Below, one piece after another: positions 60,201 to 64,000 of a stretch of 64,000 nt of DNA. The notes beneath the pieces were generated by a model. It was given only the letters and a program-made list of their open reading frames with translations, had not been told where the DNA came from and did no database searches. Source of the DNA: CAZDWZ01 sp964509425 (GTDB lineage Bacteria; Bdellovibrionota_C; UBA2361; SZUA-149; CAZDWZ01); contig CAZDWZ010000006.1 in the NCBI GenBank assembly GCA_964509425.1, positions 186,001-250,000 on the forward strand, in the 5' to 3' direction. Every line of letters begins with the position of its first letter. Within the stretch, counting starts at the first letter, position 1. The position numbers and the translations under genes were made by a program.

Positions 60201-60542
60201 GCGCGCATCGGTCTCGGGATTACTTTGTGGGTAACTTCTTCGATGATCCGCGGCGATTCCCAGTCGCGAAAGACTCGTCTCCGACACTCCCAACGCGTTT
60301 GTGATGCGCTCTGATCCATTCAGTCGCGGAGCTCGATCGAGGATCGGATTCGCAGCCGAATTCTCCCGGCTTAACACCTGGCCCGGCGGGGCACACGGAG
60401 TACACAAATCAATCTGAATTGATTGCCCAGGGTGGAGAACGATACTTCCCGGCGGTGGATAAAAATACTGCCGCGGTTCCGGCGGCGCACATCTTGGTTC
60501 CGACCCGGAGAATCTCCGAACCAGTCGCGGTGGCTGACCCAT
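57207..60542 (-). CDS. Large modular protein of unknown function (1111 residues)
   Basis: ATG at 60542. No signal peptide or membrane helix. At least three related modules are visible: each begins with an AE..L helix (AEALLGQVKK about 330, AERILSQLS about 485, AETTLLEAV about 640), runs through a strand pair ending LLLATTWLWKG / LLVTTWRIG, and closes with LDPGAKNNLDFRLRS or LDPSADSNLGWRL. A further divergent module lies near the C-terminus. A Pro-rich spacer occupies about 265-300. Internal repetition suggests a binding scaffold. No family recognised. It precedes the two lipoprotein genes on the same strand. Confidence 0.7.
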   Translation of the reverse strand: MGQPPRLVRRFSGSEPRCAPPEPRQYFYPPPGSIVLHPGQSIQIDLCTPCAPPGQVLSRENSAANPILDRAPRLNGSERITNALGVSETSLSRLGIAADHRRSYPQSNPETDARRFHEIALEVVLPESAEVAFQFQGDTGVGMFSLPGAIGNVGIYDRKDPNKNNWVSLEGRTEPSTVLDDNCIQVRKGEALFSEVDGTSRKYTILFRQNATQFGTASLGGAFNDKTICIRIGKPGDKDGVKYFHVPVGKHGLSFSPAVATETAPRASVPPPTGKAAALPPDRSPPAPLPLSLPDRKDVASTHIETVLNGFGFRPRVTERGPRIPLPAEFVSQAEALLGQVKKIGTEGSLFFSQGADHQIHAAKLNANTLLLATTWLWKGKKGTDFAILTKENNSWSIELMRWNPFASSIVPAVAGEYRALFDHLSEQAKRLDPGAKNNLDFRLRSVTSPSAVIPTLRSVWGEVKTCDIDSAPSQDLSRTSVADAERILSQLSTNERRVREHGKNHTMTTVKLNDSQFLLVTTWRIGEARDGDAVLFTKTASGFTFRVVKPTLGEPGRWAAVDAPGSAALVSNVSEAVSTLDPSADSNLGWRLCTMAFANETILSPMDRRREEYLFRSPRVTPRLTLDAAETTLLEAVRERASSIIGADGEPVLETGTGRVLAFQGNHEYEVLVSDPNFVVISVTILENGVVRGRGEHHFHRDEKLKNWSARYFDYGQHEPGAFQTGNLVEKPEKEFFVGFLSARLRTCTTAKLGETNARRNLYQGNVEGFVSLGENVVSKGASVNAAVRSFVERVKKAPGFQVGTIYEGETPGHKFKVKFIDERFFQIDMELFVYEMRDGKPIHLPEITDHVRMLGRLPDGALPNASWELMFLGGRARTGSLPDRLSRFDPSTDVSKPETAAMWEVIGERYNLIGNLRREGTRKPVDERSSAPLLQQPSFVNSDIPRTKESVLDGHKPQFIAIPEIAPRLTPSAKGGEFPMLPSVESCYQVLRSSRDFGWGKPIPLAERRDQTWIRRGTGVVIDENCFVLETAAARDNASYRTRMIFRRDAISAPWQLMIFRGGGRGGIPEGEPLTLYSDPVRELQSKNEREGTLWRLVHTDLSLARVQQ

Positions 60543-60841
60543 AAAAACACTTCACCAAAAACTAACCTTCTCGTCCCAATAGAATCATGCAGAAAGCGGA
60601 ACATCGCGTGACTACGGTCGTCGCTGATTCTCCGCGATGAATCAGGATCGGAAAATCAATAAAGCCCGATTGTTAGAAACGAATAGGAAGTTTTTGGCAT
60701 GTGAACGTTAGGATGTGGCTAAGAGAATGCAATTGAACTCCGTGCCCTCGGACGAGAAACCAATGCTCTCCAGGAATGAACGATTCGTGCACTACCACGG
60801 GAGGGTATGGATAAAACCCGTTTTAGTGCACGAAACTCTCA
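60543..60841. other. Intergenic region
   Basis: No gene supported; host-like composition up to about 60800. Confidence 0.3.
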
Positions 60842-60873
60842 TTTGCCGAAACGGCTTCAGGACGGCCGGCAAA
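60842..60873 (-). terminator. Hairpin after 319-residue gene
   Basis: TTTGCCG pairs with CGGCAAA, with partial pairing inside (ACGG/CCGG), 17 nt past the stop at 60891. Confidence 0.45.
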
Positions 60874-60890
60874 TAAAGATGGCCCGGGGT

Positions 60891-61850
60891 TCACTCTTCG
60901 ACCGGCACCAGCTCGCTCACCCGATCCGACTGATTGAGACGAATGCGAATCGCGAGCACGGCACCGGAGTTAAGCCGAAGCGTGTTGCCTTCGAGCGGCC
61001 GAACGATCCAGAACGTGCCCGCGTCGTCGGAACCGCGGGTGATGAGGAGGAGCGGCACCGAGTCCAGCGAGTATTCGATCGGTTCGCACCCGGTCACCAG
61101 CTTCAGGAACGCGGGGAACCCGCGCTGCACCGGCTTCGCGCCGATCAACGTGGACACGATCGGAACGTTCCGGCCGTCGGGGAAAACGAGGATGTCGTTG
61201 CCTCGTCCCTTGGAACGCGCCTTCGGCTCGGGCGGCTTCGCCGGACCCGACTTCAGGCCGTCCCTTCCCGGCACAGCGTGGTTTCGTGGCGGTGGGGCGA
61301 ACTGCCGGGGGGGCGGCGCTGTCGCCAGCCGGCTCACCGGAGCGACGGTGCGGACCGGCCTCGTCGAAGTGCCGGTTCCGCTGCTCGGCCTCCGACCGAG
61401 TTCGAGTACCGGCCCGAAGTTTCCAGTGGGCCGGAACGGCAGCGCCGCGTGCGCCTCGGCCCTTCCGCCACTCGCATCCGTCACGAACGGCTCGCCCTCA
61501 CCACCCGGCAAGGGGGTGGGCACCGGCTCGAGCACCGGAATGGTGGCGCTCACGGGCGGTCCGATGCTCACGAACTTCCAGCCCCCGCTGTTCTCGAACG
61601 TGACGACGACGAACGCGTGGACCTCTCCGTTGTATTCCAGTTCGTTTCCCTTCAGCGGGGTCAGCGTCGCGGTTCCCGCTTCGCGATCGAGCGTGGCCGC
61701 TGCCGCGCGTTTGTGGCTGCCGATGTTCACGTATGCCGTCCGCGTCGTCCCGCCGAGTTTCCCGGCGAGAAAGTTGAGCGAGGTGGATTCCCCTTCGATT
61801 TCGGCGGTCGGGCGATCGCCGCTCAGAGACAATACGATGCGCTTTCCCAT
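60891..61850 (-). CDS. Unknown protein with Pro-rich linker (319 residues)
   Basis: ATG at 61850 with AGGAG twelve nt upstream; longer in-frame extensions upstream are low-GC and not credible. No signal peptide. Two strand-rich regions (about 1-105 and 225-319) are joined by a Pro/Arg/Gly-rich linker (about 110-225). The first resembles a small beta domain (MGKRIVLSLSGDRPTAEIEG), the second ends in TFWIVRPLEGNTLRLNSG. Not recognised. High-GC codons set it apart from the 1111-residue gene next to it, and it is followed by a hairpin. Confidence 0.7.
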   Translation of the reverse strand: MGKRIVLSLSGDRPTAEIEGESTSLNFLAGKLGGTTRTAYVNIGSHKRAAAATLDREAGTATLTPLKGNELEYNGEVHAFVVVTFENSGGWKFVSIGPPVSATIPVLEPVPTPLPGGEGEPFVTDASGGRAEAHAALPFRPTGNFGPVLELGRRPSSGTGTSTRPVRTVAPVSRLATAPPPRQFAPPPRNHAVPGRDGLKSGPAKPPEPKARSKGRGNDILVFPDGRNVPIVSTLIGAKPVQRGFPAFLKLVTGCEPIEYSLDSVPLLLITRGSDDAGTFWIVRPLEGNTLRLNSGAVLAIRIRLNQSDRVSELVPVEE

Positions 61851-62401
61851 GATCGTGTTTGCTCCTTGGCCTAAATTCACTCCTCGTGGCGCGGATACAT
61901 CTCCGAACCACCCGGGGTGAACGTCAGCATGGGAGCCAAAAAACCTTTCTCTCTCCGTGGTAGCTGCACTTCGACGTTCTGCTATTTCGTGAGTTTGTTG
62001 TCGAAAGGCCTTTCCGCCCCCGTCATCGTTAAAGCCCGGACGAGCCGAACCAAACACAGGACAATGACATTTCGGCGACAAGAGAATCAAACGCCGCAGA
62101 TTTAGGATTAACGCTAATCAACAACTGGAAAATAGGAATAGAACGGTGAAATGCAACCGTTACTCTTACGACGAGACATGGAAAAGAACACAGATCGTTA
62201 ACGACTAACATTATACGGCAATGAGGTCACGCCATGGGGGCAAGTCTTCCCTCTCGAAGTCGCATCCTTCTCCCGGATTCCATAACGTCCACTTGTGTGG
62301 AACAAAGATTGAAGCTCCCGAGGCTTTTGAATATCCTCATTTCACGATTTGGGACTTCTAAAGAAATTCTGCCTAAATGATATGGCTCAAAGGAGCACAG
62401 C
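61851..62401. other. Non-coding stretch
   Basis: AT-rich, with no supported gene. Probably holds promoters of the two divergent flanking genes. Confidence 0.3.
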
Positions 62402-63775
62402 ATGACTACAACTCGTCTCGAACCACTCTCGCGAGAGAGGTATCTCTTCGTCGGCATGAGTTTGATGCTGGTGAAGTATCTCGGAGAGCTCGCTCTGCAT
62501 TTTTACTTCACCGGACAAGTCCTCAACCCACTGCAGTTCCTTTTTCCCTCGATCCAGTTAAAAAACTCCCTGGGCTATTCACCATCCAGTGCCTTCATCT
62601 ATTACACGCCCACGTATTACATTCTTCTCATTCTCTGGACTCTGCCGTTTCTCTGGATCGGGCTTACGTATTCAGTGAGAAGAGCGAAGGATGCCGGAAT
62701 GAACCCGTGGTTTGGTCTCGGCTTTCTCATTCCGTTCTGGAATTTTGTGGTGATGCTTGTGCTGTCTCTTCGCCCAACAAGAATGGGAGGTGCGGAACAC
62801 ACTCTCACACCTGAAGAGTCAGATCACTCGACCACTCGAGTTCAAGTAATTCTCAAGGCGCTCGCAGCCTCAGCCTTGCTCGCCATTCCCGTGATGGTGG
62901 TCTCAGTGTTCATATCGAAAAATTACGGGAGTTTGCTGTTTTTCTCCCTGCCGGTGGCGGTCGGTGCCATCGCTTCTTTCATTTGGAATCGTGATGAGCT
63001 CAAAAGTCTCCGCTCCAGTATTGGAATCGCTTTTTCTTGCCAGATGTTTATCGGCATGGCGCTACTTCTTTTCGCGGTGGAGGGTGCATTGTGCTTGGTG
63101 ATGGCAGCGCCGTTCGCATTTTTTGGGGCCGTCTTTGGTGCTCTCATCGGACGGCAGATAGCCATTGCCGATAGCGGTTGGACCCTGAGATCGGATCTCG
63201 GGTGGGTCTCCATTCCGCTGCTCTTCGGACTTGCCATGGATGGTATGGCCCCCGAGCGATCGGAGCGAATGGTGACGACTGAGCTTATCGTTCGCGCTCC
63301 GATTGAGACGGTATGGAAGAATGTGGTCGCATTTCCCGCGTTACCACCCCCCACTGAATTGCTCTTTGCGATGGGTATTGCCTACCCGACCCACGCAACT
63401 ATAGACGGTTCGGGAGTCGGCGCAATTCGACTCTGCTCATTTTCAACCGGGGATTTTGTGGAGCCTATCACGCACTGGGAGCCCCCGACCCGTCTTGCGT
63501 TTGACGTTAAGGAACAACCTCTTCCCCTGCAAGAAACAAACCCCTGGGGAGATATTCATCCACCGCATCTCTATAACTCGTTTCGAAGCTCGCGCGGTGA
63601 GTTTCAGCTCATTCAGCAGCCTGACGGAAGTATCCTCCTCCGCGGTAATACGCATTATCGCTTGGCGATGGGACCGACTTCATATTGGGCACTCTTGTCG
63701 GATCAAGTCGTTCACACCATTCATCTGAGAGTCTTGAACCACATCAAGCATATCTCGGAGGCGGAAGGACATTAA
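62402..63775 (+). CDS. DUF805-like membrane domain fused to SRPBCC domain
   Basis: 457 residues. AGGAG six nt before ATG 62402. The N-terminal 125 residues form a DUF805-type membrane domain, recognised by RRAKDAGMNPW and FLIPFWNFVVM. Three or four more helices follow (about 150-285). The C-terminal part from about 293 (VTTELIVRAPIETVWKNV) is an SRPBCC/polyketide-cyclase-like fold that binds hydrophobic ligands: an N-terminal strand, PIETVWKNVVAFPALPPP, then strands and a final long helix. The fusion suggests handling of a lipid-like molecule at the membrane. Substrate unknown. Confidence 0.78.
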   Translation: MTTTRLEPLSRERYLFVGMSLMLVKYLGELALHFYFTGQVLNPLQFLFPSIQLKNSLGYSPSSAFIYYTPTYYILLILWTLPFLWIGLTYSVRRAKDAGMNPWFGLGFLIPFWNFVVMLVLSLRPTRMGGAEHTLTPEESDHSTTRVQVILKALAASALLAIPVMVVSVFISKNYGSLLFFSLPVAVGAIASFIWNRDELKSLRSSIGIAFSCQMFIGMALLLFAVEGALCLVMAAPFAFFGAVFGALIGRQIAIADSGWTLRSDLGWVSIPLLFGLAMDGMAPERSERMVTTELIVRAPIETVWKNVVAFPALPPPTELLFAMGIAYPTHATIDGSGVGAIRLCSFSTGDFVEPITHWEPPTRLAFDVKEQPLPLQETNPWGDIHPPHLYNSFRSSRGEFQLIQQPDGSILLRGNTHYRLAMGPTSYWALLSDQVVHTIHLRVLNHIKHISEAEGH

Positions 63776-63785
63776 CGATCGGAAG

Positions 63786-64000
63786 TCATGGCTTCCGAAG
63801 CTCCACGACACGCTTCAGCCTTTCAAGCAACAGTCCAAGAGACTTGCGAGATGTTTTCGCTCTCTCGTCCTCGCGTACTCCACTGAGGGCAGCAAGTTCT
63901 CCTTCCGCGTTTAGGTAGAGTTCGTCAGAGGTTTTGTTTATGCCGACCCGGAGCGAGTAACTTTCGATTTCGCCCTTTGGATTGAGTCGCATATTAAAAT
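63786..64000 (-). CDS. Unknown protein, C-terminal part (runs off right edge)
   Basis: The frame ends at the TGA (63786-63788) and is open to the window edge. An ATG at 63992 exists, but the two codons before it are also open, and the first residues (RLNPKGEIESYSLRVG) look like interior strands, so the gene probably continues outside. The visible part ends in a Lys/Arg-rich helix (SRKSLGLLLERLKRVVELRK). Family not recognised. Confidence 0.45.
   Translation of the reverse strand, partial: FNMRLNPKGEIESYSLRVGINKTSDELYLNAEGELAALSGVREDERAKTSRKSLGLLLERLKRVVELRKP

Noticed and set aside
60807..61874. Long plus-strand frames opposite the 319-residue gene
   Set aside because: Arg/Pro-rich shadows in high-GC DNA; the minus strand has the ribosome binding site, domain-like ends and a terminator-like hairpin.
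1..64000. tRNA, rRNA, CRISPR or insertion sequence
   Set aside because: No cloverleaf, rRNA signature, regular repeat-spacer array or transposase reading frame was found on reading both strands.

Overview
The window looks like a contig from a Gram-negative, diderm bacterium of about 55% GC. It carries a TonB-dependent receptor, two lipobox lipoproteins, MltG, YceI, an RND/MMPL exporter and a RegB/RegA-type two-component pair. The RegBA pair together with a GldG/DUF4340 ABC system fits a deltaproteobacterial or Bdellovibrionota-like lineage better than a planctomycete, but the phylum is inference. No rRNA, tRNA, CRISPR array or transposase was seen.

Layout. 1-415: tail of an unknown gene. 1058-10428 (minus): an overlapping envelope operon, ruvX - mltG - ABC ATPase - ABC permease - GldG-like - DUF4340 - class A PBP - cyclophilin. 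10737-12681: a small membrane protein and an M23 endopeptidase. 12841-17111 (minus): a second tight operon of ABC ATPase, ABC permease, metallophosphoesterase, SMR-like membrane protein and an isoprenoid-synthase-like protein. 17273-18583: an RlmD-type rRNA methyltransferase. 18913-24046: an accessory stretch of isolated high-GC genes (serpin, unknowns, GNAT-like), each followed by a strong hairpin, with a highly folded non-coding segment near 21.2-21.6 kb and one copy of a dispersed palindromic repeat. 24109-29518 (minus): a LarA-like enzyme, a RegB-like kinase with histidine-rich outer loops, a RegA-like regulator, then a TonB receptor preceded by three 17-bp palindromes. 29639-35155: a Sel1/DUF1311 protein and more isolated unknowns. 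35235-39356: a giant membrane protein with two VWA domains. 39573-46071: alaS, a small conserved protein, an EamA transporter, a PgpH-type HD hydrolase and ybeY. 46059-52582: a type III polyketide synthase lipid cluster (methyltransferase, PKS, YceI, flavoprotein, membrane LuxR regulator, MMPL exporter). 53012-64000: DUF465 protein, CBS remnant, SGNH hydrolase, TolB-like propeller, paired lipoproteins, a 1111-residue repeat protein and a DUF805/SRPBCC fusion.

Main points. (1) The larA-like/regBA/TBDR block reads as a self-regulated metal-linked module. (2) The type III PKS cluster predicts an exported, methylated alkyl-pyrone, resorcinol or quinone-like lipid. (3) At least eight high-GC orphan genes are each followed within about 35 nt by a hairpin, unlike the surrounding operons, which suggests repeated single-gene acquisition from a high-GC, perhaps planctomycete-like, source. 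(4) The segment at 21204-21560 may be a structured RNA. All functions are from reading sequence motifs; no database search was run.
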